Below the pieces are notes generated by a model. The model did not search any database. It had not been told where the DNA came from and saw only the letters and a program-made list of their open reading frames with translations. 64,000 nucleotides of DNA from Hyphomicrobiales bacterium. Its GTDB lineage: Bacteria; Pseudomonadota; Alphaproteobacteria; Rhizobiales; Xanthobacteraceae. The stretch is taken from positions 62,001-126,000 of the forward strand of contig JACPOA010000085.1 in NCBI GenBank assembly GCA_016185205.1, in the 5' to 3' direction. The first letter of the stretch is position 1, and the number at the start of each line of letters is the position of its first letter. The position numbers were made by a program, and so were the translations under genes. This document shows positions 7,598 to 16,212 of the stretch, one piece after another.

Positions 7598-7906
7598 ATG
7601 GACGTTAAACTGAACAAGGCCGAGTGGGATGGCGTCAGCGCCGAAGACCGCAAGAAAATTGAGCAGATCATTTCCTCGCATTTCCAGGGCACCAAGATCG
7701 TTCCGGACTCGAGTGCCGCGGTAGCCAAGACGCTCATAGGCCAGAAAGTACACGCCTTCAGTTTTGGCAATCCGTTTTGCTCCGCAGCATGCGGTGTGGC
7801 GGAAGCCGCGGCCGTCGCGGCCTGTTCTGCTTTATCTGGGCCCGCTGTCGGAATATGCGTTGCGGCGGCTCATGCGGCGGGTGATTTCTGCCGCTCGAAA
7901 TGCTGA
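7598..7906 (+). CDS. Cys-rich peptide with charged leader-like N-terminus
   Basis: A 102-residue product with a strong AAGGAGGGG ribosome site three bases before the ATG and an AT-rich upstream stretch (7535-7590). Residues 1-30 are charged and helical (MDVKLNKAEWDGVSAEDRKK then IEQIISSHF) without a signal peptide. Residues 57-102 are Ala-rich and hydrophobic with six cysteines: FGNPFCSAACG, AVAACSAL, GICVAAA and FCRSKC. The leader/core layout resembles precursors of ribosomally made peptides or bacteriocins, but no modifying enzyme, protease or exporter lies within several kb. It could also be a disulphide-rich membrane-active peptide. Function not assigned. Confidence 0.65.
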   Translation: MDVKLNKAEWDGVSAEDRKKIEQIISSHFQGTKIVPDSSAAVAKTLIGQKVHAFSFGNPFCSAACGVAEAAAVAACSALSGPAVGICVAAAHAAGDFCRSKC

Positions 7907-7987
7907 TTGAGCTGCGTCGTCATCAATCTGCGATTTAGCGCAAGGGCGGACTAAGCTTTGCTGAACCGCCCTTGCGGCTTTGACGTG

Positions 7988-8151
7988 CCGTGTCCGCCGG
8001 AGGGCGACCATCCGCACCGCTATCTGTTCACGGTGTTCGCGGTCGGCACCGACAGCCGGTCGCGGCCGACACCAGCGCCGCGGTGGTCGGTTTCAATCTG
8101 CATTTCAACACGCTGGCCAAGGCGGCGATCATGGGGTTGTTCAAGCGGTGA
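7988..8151 (+). pseudogene. Duplicated 3' fragment of the PEBP gene
   Basis: The stretch repeats 7292-7459 nearly base for base, from the codons for CPPEGDHPHRYLF to the stop codon. A four-base deletion (GACAGCCGG here, GACAGACTGCCGG in the intact copy) shifts the frame, and the 5' two thirds of the gene are missing. The stop codon differs (TGA for TAG). Similarity ends at the stop. The few differences point to a recent duplication or to a near-identical paralogue whose 5' end was replaced by the peptide gene. Confidence 0.88.
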
Positions 8152-8292
8152 GGGGACGCCGTCGCCGATGCATGGAACTTTGTTCCATCGGGCGGATTGT
8201 CGCTCTGCGATCAATCCCTTGGCTTCCGGCGGCTGCTTGATTCCAGGCTGCCGAGCCGCACGCCCTTAATGGGCTTCCAGGAGAACGTCCCC

Positions 8293-8745
8293 ATGCGTCT
8301 ATCTCACCGATTTCGTACAGGTCTTCGTGCAAGTCTTATCGCGCTGACCGCCATCGCCGGCGCCAGCCTGTCGTCGGCGGCCTATGCCGACAGCGGCAGC
8401 GTCAGCATCCGGATCGTCAAGGCCGGTTTTGTGATCGGCGGTTCGGCCGGCAGCGGCACGCTGACCTTCCACGGCCGCCGCTATCCGCTGTCGATCGGCG
8501 GCCTGAGCTACGGCTTCACCTTCGGTGCGTCCGAGACGAGATTCCACGGCACGGTCACCAACATCCGCCGTCCGTCCGATGTCGCTGGTGTTTATGGCCA
8601 GGCCGGCGCCGGCGCCGCCGCCGTCCGCGGCGCGCAGGGGGTTGTCCTGACCAACCAGAATGGCGCGGTGCTCACCTTGTCCGGCGCGCAGACTGGCCTG
8701 ATCGTCAGCGCCGATCTCAGCGGGCTTGTGCTGTCGCTGCGGTAG
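8293..8745 (+). CDS. Conserved secreted protein, glycine-rich beta structure
   Basis: A 150-residue protein from the ATG at 8293, nine bases after AGGAG. Signal peptide: RASLIALTAIAGASLSSAAY with cleavage near YADS. The mature part alternates Gly and hydrophobic residues (GGSAGSGTLTFHGRRYPLSI, GGLSYGFTFGASETRFHG, NQNGAVLTLSGAQTGL), which fits a beta-rich periplasmic or outer-membrane fold. I recall similar uncharacterised rhizobial proteins; a distant link to the EipA/DUF1134 envelope proteins is possible but not secure. It is followed by gene-free DNA up to the IS element. Confidence 0.65.
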   Translation: MRLSHRFRTGLRASLIALTAIAGASLSSAAYADSGSVSIRIVKAGFVIGGSAGSGTLTFHGRRYPLSIGGLSYGFTFGASETRFHGTVTNIRRPSDVAGVYGQAGAGAAAVRGAQGVVLTNQNGAVLTLSGAQTGLIVSADLSGLVLSLR

Positions 8746-9198
8746 GCGCGGCAATTTTCCGCTCATTCCCGCGAACGCGGGAGTGGGCGGCGAATGCCTT
8801 CTTCTATTCAAATATCAAACAGCCCGCCTTCGCTGCGCTTCGGCGCGACAAGCCAACGCTCCGCCGCCCGGATTGTTTGCGGCGCCGGGACCGCCGTCCG
8901 TCTCATCGCTTCCTTCGCTCCCGATGAGGGGAGCGGAGCGCCGAGAAACGCGGAGGTTTGCGAAACCTCCTGAGCGGCTGGCGAGCCGCCCGACACGCCT
9001 TATCGAGGCATGTCCTCTCCGCCTGCGAAGCGGAGAGGCGCCTCTCGGCGCTCCACACGCGGCGATTTCAGTCCCCGGGGCCGGCCGCGTCCAGCCATTG
9101 AAGGCAGACCCTCATCGTGGGGCCGGACGGCTGGCCGGGGCCTCCCGGGAGCGAGGTTACAAGCCCCGCCCGCGGGCGCCGCCTCCCGCCCCGCCTTC
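8746..9198. other. GC-rich intergenic stretch, no supported gene
   Basis: There are small hairpins, for example CCTCTCCGC/GCGGAGAGG at 9011-9035. A long open frame crosses it (8726-9412), but that frame runs through the IS boundary, is Arg/Pro/Ala-rich and has no ribosome site. I see degenerate repeat-like DNA and nothing else. Confidence 0.5.
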
Positions 9199-9240
9199 GG
9201 TCTGTCTCCGGAAGACGATTATCCCCCTTTTGACAAAGGC
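9199..9240 (+). repeat. Left terminal inverted repeat of the IS1595-type element
   Basis: It starts GGTCTGTCTCCGG and ends TTTTGACAAAGGC. It pairs with 10885-10926, with mismatches concentrated at the tip and in a four-base patch after ATCCC. Confidence 0.8.
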
Positions 9241-9302
9241 AGCTTACCCGTTCTACGGGAACCCCTTTCCGGAGTACGATCCGGTAGAGAAGGGGGCGCG
9301 CG

Positions 9303-9917
9303 ATGCCATCAATCGATCATTGGTTTTCCGGGGCCGCACTGTTTTTGGCCGGTTCTTTCCTTTTTACAATTGCAGTCGGCATTATTGGGATCAGAGAAAT
9401 GATCTCCGATAAGATTTTTCTTGTGTTTCTATTTGCCGCCGTGAATCTCGGTCTGCTTGCTTGGTACACGGCTGCAAAGCAGGAGCGGGACACCGCAGAA
9501 TTAAGAATAAATATTACAAAAATTGCTGGTGCCGCAGGGGCTAATCCAAATCAATCTGTCCAAACTCTAGCAGATGAAATTATAAAACGAATTGCACCAA
9601 TTAGTGAAGGGCTGGAAACGACGAAGAAAAAAGTAGAAGCGATTATTAATCCGCCTCGCGAGCCGAACGGCGTTTACATATATGGCGCGCTTTCAGGACA
9701 TGCCTACGGCATACGGCAAACGTCCGCAAAAACGGTAATAATTAAACAAATCCAATCTCCAGAACGCATGTTTGAAGGAGAGATATTTGAAGTTGGGCCA
9801 TATCAATTTCGGTTTTTAAAAGCTGACAGCATTTCCGTTATCACAATGCCCGGTGGGATTGGTGGGGCTACACATACAAACGTCACTGCTGAGGTCGTAG
9901 GAGAAATACCTAAATGA
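9303..9917 (+). CDS. IS passenger gene: membrane-anchored protein of unknown function
   Basis: A 204-residue protein starting 104 bases inside the left repeat. Two hydrophobic helices (about residues 8-31 and 37-56: GAALFLAGSFLFTIAVGIIG, KIFLVFLFAAVNLGLLAWY) are followed by a charged helical linker with AELRINITKI and SEGLETTKKKVEAI, then a C-terminal domain of about 80 residues rich in beta strands (NGVYIYGALSG, KTVIIKQIQS, YQFRFLKADSISVITM). The AT content is clearly higher than in flanking genes. Its stop lies two bases from the transposase stop, facing it. No family recognised; it could be a resistance, sensing or immunity-type cargo, but nothing in the sequence decides this. Confidence 0.75.
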   Translation: MPSIDHWFSGAALFLAGSFLFTIAVGIIGIREMISDKIFLVFLFAAVNLGLLAWYTAAKQERDTAELRINITKIAGAAGANPNQSVQTLADEIIKRIAPISEGLETTKKKVEAIINPPREPNGVYIYGALSGHAYGIRQTSAKTVIIKQIQSPERMFEGEIFEVGPYQFRFLKADSISVITMPGGIGGATHTNVTAEVVGEIPK

Positions 9918-9919
9918 CC

Positions 9920-10840
9920 TCAGCAATTCTCAATCGCCGTTCCGAAGATGTCGTCATTGAACCGATTGTTGTAGCGGAACTGAAACTCTGCGACGTACAG
10001 CGGCAGATATTTCTTGCTGACTTTGTGGAAGCTGCCGACGATGCCGCGTTTGAAGATCGACCAGAAGCCTTCAATTGTGTTCGTGTGAACTGCGCCGATG
10101 ACGTAGCGGCCAGTTTCGTGATTGACGCTCTTATGCGGGTGGCCATTCTTGGCGAGGCGATGATAGACGCCAGCCTCATCGGTCGCGATCAAGCTAACCT
10201 TGTCGGAAATCATTTCTTTGATGAACCATTCGGCGCTTTCCGTCGTGACGCGATCAAGTACGCGAGCGATGACGTTACCCTTGCGCTGCACCGCGCCGAT
10301 CACCGGAACTTTGCCGGAGCCTGCGCCACCGCGCCCACCGCGTTTCTTATCCCAGTGGCGGTTGTAATCTTTGCCGCCGACCCAAGTTTCATCAACCTCG
10401 ACGATACCGCCAAGTTTGATTTCCGGCTCGACAAGCGCGGCGCGGATTTTGTGGCACATGCCCCAAGCCGTTTTGTAGCTACCGAAGCCCATGAACCGCA
10501 TAATCTGGAGCGCACTCATTCCCTTTTTGCTGGTCAGCATCAAGTGAGTGACCTTGAACCAGTCGCGCAGCGGCTTGTTCGTGTTCTCGAAGATGGTCCC
10601 GGCGATGCAAGAGAACCGATAGCCCTGCGGCGCACAGGCCCGGCATTGCCAGTGAAAGGGCTTGTAGGAGGAATGGTCGTACAGCTCGGCGTTTCCGCAG
10701 CGGGGACAAACGATGCCCTTGGGCCATCTGCGGGCGACCAGATAACGCTGGCAAGCTTCTTCGTTCCCGACCGGGAACATGGCCTCGAATTGGGCGCTGG
10801 TCAGTTGATGGACGGGCCTGGGGCGGCGCTTGGCGGTCAT
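9920..10840 (-). CDS. IS1595 family transposase
   Basis: A 306-residue transposase. I start at the ATG at 10840, which has a GGAAGGAAA upstream. An N-terminal zinc ribbon (Cys45-x2-Cys48, Cys66-x2-Cys69) precedes an ISXO2-like DDE domain: Asp150 in VEVDETWVGGK, Asp221 in IATDEAGVY, and the HTNTIEGFWSIFKRG block holding Asn254/Glu257, the DDE/N signature of IS1595. The frame is intact from end to end, so the element may still be active. It moves the whole unit 9199-10926, including the passenger gene. Confidence 0.95.
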   Translation of the reverse strand: MTAKRRPRPVHQLTSAQFEAMFPVGNEEACQRYLVARRWPKGIVCPRCGNAELYDHSSYKPFHWQCRACAPQGYRFSCIAGTIFENTNKPLRDWFKVTHLMLTSKKGMSALQIMRFMGFGSYKTAWGMCHKIRAALVEPEIKLGGIVEVDETWVGGKDYNRHWDKKRGGRGGAGSGKVPVIGAVQRKGNVIARVLDRVTTESAEWFIKEMISDKVSLIATDEAGVYHRLAKNGHPHKSVNHETGRYVIGAVHTNTIEGFWSIFKRGIVGSFHKVSKKYLPLYVAEFQFRYNNRFNDDIFGTAIENC

Positions 10841-10884
10841 GGCGGATTTCCTTCCTCGATAGGAGAACCATGCCATGTTTGAGA

Positions 10885-10926
10885 GACTTTGTCAAGTCAG
10901 GGATAATCGCCCTCCGGAGACGCCCC
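10885..10926 (-). repeat. Right terminal inverted repeat of the IS1595-type element
   Basis: Read inwards from 10926: GGGGCGTCTCCGGAGGGCGA, then TTATCCC and TTGACAAAGTC. It lies upstream of the transposase start and probably contains its promoter. Confidence 0.82.
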
Positions 10927-11048
10927 TCGGTGGGTGGGATGACAGGAATATAGGCATATTAGGGAAAACAGGTCAATAGTCCTATGAAAAGATTTTGACC
11001 GCTGAGCGGAATCCGCCCTGGGATACGTCAAGGCCGCCGGGATAGCGC

Positions 11049-11164
11049 GTAGGGTGAGCTGAGCGACTTGTCCGCCAAAGCGCGCCAGCGCGCAGGCGGA
11101 AGCGAAGCCCATCGATGCGGTTATGGCGAAAGCCATGGGTTTCGCTGCGCTCAACCCATCTTAC
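11049..11164. repeat. Rhizobial intergenic palindromic repeat (GTAGGGTG type)
   Basis: Outer arms GTAGGGTGAGCTGAGCG and CGCTGCGCTCAACCCATCTTAC face each other around inner hairpins such as CCAAAGCGCGCCAGCGCGC. It fills much of the gene-free stretch between the IS end (10926) and the minus-strand gene stop at 11168; the rest (10927-11048) shows nothing recognisable. Confidence 0.7.
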
Positions 11165-11167
11165 GGG

Positions 11168-11572
11168 TTAGAATTTTTTTGCAGCCAGCTTTCGTTCTTC
11201 CACCGTCAAGTAAAGCAGATAAGAACAACTATAAAGCGGGTGGCCGGGCCCGACTTTTTCGGTGCGGCTGAAATCCGCTTTCAGGTTGCGAATGAAGGCG
11301 CGCGTCTCGATGAAGCATTTGACGCCATTCGTTTTCTTGGCGGCCGCGAGCGATTCCAGGCTGTATTCCTCGGGGTCACCGCGGTACTCGGTTTTTATGA
11401 TGCCGTCCTGATCCGCCAGCTTCACGTTTGCCGAAGCGGGATCGATCGAGATCGACAGCAAGAAGTCGGTCGCCTGTTTCGACAGCGCAAATGCATTTTC
11501 CGCAGGGGAGATAGAGAAGAATGCGGCAAAGGCAATTGGAGCAAGACTGCCGAGGACTTTTTTCACGCCCAT
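11168..11572 (-). CDS. Secreted protein of unknown function
   Basis: A 134-residue product, started at the ATG at 11572 eight bases after AAGGTG. A signal peptide (VLGSLAPIAFAAFFSISPAE, then NAFA) leads a mature domain of about 105 residues with two cysteines (GVKCFIETRA, LYSCSYLLYL) and acidic sequence PASANVKLADQDG. I do not recognise the family. It lies between two palindromic repeats (11049-11164 and 11599-11713), in the accessory strip next to the IS and toxin genes, suggesting variable DNA. Confidence 0.65.
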   Translation of the reverse strand: MGVKKVLGSLAPIAFAAFFSISPAENAFALSKQATDFLLSISIDPASANVKLADQDGIIKTEYRGDPEEYSLESLAAAKKTNGVKCFIETRAFIRNLKADFSRTEKVGPGHPLYSCSYLLYLTVEERKLAAKKF

Positions 11573-11876
11573 GCTTTTCACCTTTTCTGTAGGAGCGAGT
11601 AGCCTGGATGGAGCGAAGCGACATCCGGGCATGCGGAAAGGTCCGTCCCGGATTTCGTGGAGCCCGTCATCGGGCGGCGCTTCGCGCCGGCCCATTGGCT
11701 CAATCCGGGCTACGCTTGCTGTCATGACACCTCATAAGAGCGCCCTCGCTTGAAGGGATACGAGAGAGCATATGTCGATATAGGAAAGATATCAATTATT
11801 TAGGCTGATGTAGGAATAAACGCTTGATATAAAGGAATATAAACAGTAGGATGGATAGCCTAATTGGATTTTTTAT
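11573..11876. other. Intergenic: repeat plus AT-rich promoter region
   Basis: It holds the repeat at 11599-11713, then an AT-rich stretch 11770-11875 (for example GATATAAAGGAATATAAAC) that probably contains the promoter of the toxin-like gene at 11877. No further gene is supported. Confidence 0.55.
11599..11713. repeat. Rhizobial intergenic palindromic repeat (GTAGCCCGGATGG type)
   Basis: Arms GTAGCCTGGATGGAGCGAAG and GGCTCAATCCGGGCTAC. A second copy is at 12961-13040. The two copies bracket the toxin/immunity pair 11877-12949. Confidence 0.75.
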
Positions 11877-12539
11877 ATGTCTCCGAAAAGCCTCCTAACT
11901 GCCATTGCTCTGAAGCCCGGCCTCAGCCACATGCGGCGTGAGATGATCGAATTGGAAGAGATACTCGCTGCCCGGCGAACAGAAAGGATGTGCCGGGACA
12001 TCAAGTATCAGCTTGCGGCGGCACGGTTTCAAACCGCGCTGATCCGGTATGCCTATGTCTGCCATAAGGCAGGGTTCAGACGCGACCAGCCAAGGTGGCC
12101 ACAAGGTACCTCGGGCGAACCGAAACCGGGCGGGCGCTGGTCTGGCGGCGCCGGCACCGGAGCGCCGATGACGGAACCTTCTGCGAATCCCAAGTCGCGT
12201 GGTCATCACTGGGTATCCCGGCAAGTATTTGAGAAGGAGCCGCTAAAGCCCGAAACACGAAAGGTGTTTGAGGATGCGACGACCGGTCCACTCCGCGGTC
12301 AAAAGCACGGCAATAGCCGAGAACACATGGAGTATAACAAGGCGGCACAAGAAGCCATTGACAACTTCAAAGTTAAAAACGGAATTGCTCGGTCGGAAGA
12401 CATGACGCCGGAGCAGGCCAAGAAATTCGTCGGGGAAATCAAAGCGTCAACCGATCCACGGATTCGCAGCCTCAATGTGAAAATCTTTATGCAGGAGTTT
12501 CAATTTTATCTGCGCCGGCTTCCACGTAGAATTGAATGA
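11877..12539 (+). CDS. Putative GHH-motif (HNH/Endo VII-like) nuclease toxin
   Basis: A 220-residue protein. Residues 1-65 are basic and helical. Residues 70-93 contain PRWPQGTSG and PGGRWSGGAG, a linker motif I associate with rhizobial proteins that carry toxin tips. From residue 107 comes RGHHWVSRQVFEK (GHH at 109-111), then H144 and EHMEYNKA (H150, N154), which resembles the GHH branch of HNH/Endo VII nuclease toxins; the end is basic (YLRRLPRRIE). It has no signal peptide or long delivery region, so it is a toxin cassette rather than a full polymorphic toxin. The next gene begins 11 bases later and looks like its immunity partner. Base composition is lower in GC than neighbours. Start codon context is weak. 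Confidence 0.6.
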   Translation: MSPKSLLTAIALKPGLSHMRREMIELEEILAARRTERMCRDIKYQLAAARFQTALIRYAYVCHKAGFRRDQPRWPQGTSGEPKPGGRWSGGAGTGAPMTEPSANPKSRGHHWVSRQVFEKEPLKPETRKVFEDATTGPLRGQKHGNSREHMEYNKAAQEAIDNFKVKNGIARSEDMTPEQAKKFVGEIKASTDPRIRSLNVKIFMQEFQFYLRRLPRRIE

Positions 12540-12550
12540 GGAGTGATGTC

Positions 12551-12949
12551 ATGCACATCAACAATGATGAAACCAAGCAAGCGAGTGAGTGGGACGCCTT
12601 ATATGCAAAGCTTGAAAGTGTCCTGCGTCGGTTTGGCAACGAGGACTATCTCGGCCGCGCTGACTACTGGCTCTTGGACGATGATTGGGGCTGCTGGCAA
12701 CAGAAGCTTTACGTCAACAACTTAAATATGTTGGCACCTGGGGTCATCAGCGCCTTGCAGGCCAGCCTGTCAGAATTTCCGGACTGGGAAATTGTGGTGG
12801 CGGTGGCAATCGAAGGAGCAGGAAAGTCTTGGCCTGACATGGGGATCACGATCCGCCCGCACGAAATCGTCGATAATTTGCAGCGGCAATATTTTCCGAA
12901 GGAGTTTCAGGGCTTGGAATATGAAAGAAGCCACCGTGGGGTCGGATGA
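12551..12949 (+). CDS. Putative immunity protein for the GHH toxin
   Basis: A 132-residue acidic, Trp-rich soluble protein: YWLLDDDWGCWQQKLYVNNL, FPDWEIVVAVAI, SWPDMGITIRPHEIVDNLQR. The start at 12551 has GAGGAG within the end of the toxin gene, so the two are translationally linked. Size, acidity, lack of a signal peptide and position directly after a basic nuclease-like protein are what is expected of a cytoplasmic immunity protein. I do not recognise a named Imm family with confidence. The role rests on context. Confidence 0.58.
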   Translation: MHINNDETKQASEWDALYAKLESVLRRFGNEDYLGRADYWLLDDDWGCWQQKLYVNNLNMLAPGVISALQASLSEFPDWEIVVAVAIEGAGKSWPDMGITIRPHEIVDNLQRQYFPKEFQGLEYERSHRGVG

Positions 12950-12960
12950 AAAATAAGCGA

Positions 12961-13040
12961 GTAGCCCGGATGGAGCGAAGCGACATCCGGGACGGGCGCC
13001 AACGCTGGCCCCGGATTTCGCTGCGCTCAATCCGGGTTAC
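12961..13040. repeat. Rhizobial palindromic repeat overlapping the end of the DUF2283 gene
   Basis: Arms GTAGCCCGGATGGAGCGAAG and CGCTGCGCTCAATCCGGGTT. The right arm (13027-13040) encodes the last four residues (RNPD) and the stop codon of the minus-strand gene 13027-13233. Confidence 0.8.
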
Positions 13041-13233
13041 GCTTGCTGAACTGCTTCAGAACCTCGGGGTCGTCGGTTCTTTTCGAGGCATCGAGAATCT
13101 CGACTCCGACAATGCGGCCTTCGGCGTCGTAATCCACGACGATGCCGTCGGCCACCTCCTCGCTGTCCTTGATCGGGCGGTCGGTCAGATTGAGATAAAT
13201 TGCGTCCGCTGCGTGATCCACTCTCAAGTGCAT
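13027..13233 (-). CDS. DUF2283 family protein
   Basis: A 68-residue protein started at the ATG at 13233, six bases after AGGTC. MHLRVDHAADAIYLNLTDRP, then VADGIVVDYDAEGRIVGVEI and LDASKR are the typical DUF2283 beta-sheet pattern. DUF2283 proteins are small, often found near toxin-antitoxin genes, and of uncertain role. The last residues come from a palindromic repeat that has replaced or extended the original end. It is third in a minus-strand set after the zeta-like kinase (13426-13947) and the small protein at 13250-13429. Confidence 0.85.
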   Translation of the reverse strand: MHLRVDHAADAIYLNLTDRPIKDSEEVADGIVVDYDAEGRIVGVEILDASKRTDDPEVLKQFSKRNPD

Positions 13234-13249
13234 CGTTCGGACCTGCCGC

Positions 13250-13429
13250 TCAAGCTTTTTGCCGGCTAGCGGCTTGATGCTTCGATAGGCGACCAGCAGT
13301 CGGCAAGACGCGATGCGTCTTCGCCGGTAGGAAGCGCCCTGAGCGCTCCGCGCGCGTGCCATGAATCGCCCTATAAGCGGCACGCTTCAAGGCCGCATCG
13401 ACCTTTTCGACGTCCAGTTTGCGGGTCAT
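13250..13429 (-). CDS. Small partner protein of the zeta-like kinase
   Basis: A 59-residue basic protein. Its ATG (13429) overlaps the kinase stop in an ATGA junction, so translation is coupled. MTRKLDVEKVDAALKRAAYR then IHGTRAERSGRF resembles the short proteins that commonly follow rhizobial zeta-like ATPases and usually end near SGRF; here the frame continues for about 24 residues (LPAKTHRVLPTAG...), perhaps because the original end was altered. An antitoxin role is possible by position only. Confidence 0.65.
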   Translation of the reverse strand: MTRKLDVEKVDAALKRAAYRAIHGTRAERSGRFLPAKTHRVLPTAGRLSKHQAASRQKA

Positions 13430-13947
13430 GCTCGGTCCCATGATTCCGTCAGCACAAAGGCCCCTTCGAAGCTATCCCAAATATACCACTCATCGACCAC
13501 GGATTTATAGGTGGTTTCGAAATAGGAAGCGCTTTTACCGAATCGCCTGCGGATCGTCACCTCGGGAATGCCATGGCCGCCGGCCGCAACTCTTTTGCGC
13601 ACGCGGGCGAGGGACGCATCGACGGATGGCAGACGCAGATAGATGAGCGATACGGTGTATCCCTGTTTTCGCCAGAGTGGAATTTTTCGGGCGTAAGTGA
13701 GAGTTGCAAGCGTGGTTTCGAACATGAAGTCGGCGCCGGAACGGACGAGATCGTCAATGCGTTCGAGCATCATCCTGGCCGCGCGCCGATCTGATTGTTG
13801 CTGAGGCAATCCCGGACGGGATACTGCGCGTGCTATCTCGTCGGCATTGACGAATTCCAGATGCCTCCGCGCCGCCGGTAGGTATTCACTCGCGAAGGTG
13901 GTCTTGCCCGCGCCGTTTGGCCCAGCAATGATCACGACCTCAGGCAC
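13426..13947 (-). CDS. Zeta-toxin-like P-loop kinase
   Basis: A 173-residue ATPase starting with GTG at 13947. Walker A is GPNGAGKTT (residues 9-17). EFVNADEIAR matches the zeta-toxin substrate-binding segment, and MFETTLATLTYARKIP, with the conserved Glu-Thr-Thr, is also typical. Arg residues in VDASLARVRKRVAAGGHGIP form the lid. Classical zeta toxins phosphorylate UDP-N-acetylglucosamine; small stand-alone homologues such as this are mostly uncharacterised. It starts 12 bases after the thiC stop on the same strand and could be co-transcribed with thiC. It is followed by a coupled small gene and DUF2283. Confidence 0.85.
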   Translation of the reverse strand: MPEVVIIAGPNGAGKTTFASEYLPAARRHLEFVNADEIARAVSRPGLPQQQSDRRAARMMLERIDDLVRSGADFMFETTLATLTYARKIPLWRKQGYTVSLIYLRLPSVDASLARVRKRVAAGGHGIPEVTIRRRFGKSASYFETTYKSVVDEWYIWDSFEGAFVLTESWDRA

Positions 13948-13959
13948 GTATCGACCCGC

Positions 13960-16110
<2,151 letters not shown>

Positions 16111-16212
16111 CTAATGTAAGCGCACGGCGGGGGGTGTCAATGTGGGGACAGTTATGAGGAAAAGCGGGGCGGCATCGGCAATTCGCTCACCGCCACCGTT
16201 GCAGCGGAAATC

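Larger units (their letters stand above)
9199..10926. mobile_element. IS1595-family insertion element with passenger gene
   Basis: The element has terminal inverted repeats. The left end from 9199 reads GGTCTGTCTCCGGAAGACGA; the right end, read inwards from 10926, is GGGGCGTCTCCGGAGGGCGA. From GTCTCC inwards 30 of 37 positions agree, ending in TGACAAAG. Inside are a transposase on the minus strand (9920-10840) and an unrelated membrane-protein gene on the plus strand (9303-9917), the two stop codons two bases apart. IS1595-family elements are known to carry passenger genes. The eight bases on either side (9191-9198, 10927-10934) do not match, so a target duplication is not visible. Confidence 0.82.

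Noticed and set aside
8726-9412. 228-residue plus-strand open frame before the IS
   Set aside because: It runs across the left end of the IS into the passenger gene in another frame and is Arg/Pro-rich without start signals.
9191-10934. Target-site duplication of the IS
   Set aside because: The eight bases outside the two ends are CCGCCTTC and TCGGTGGG, which do not match; I could not shift the ends by a few bases to find a pair.
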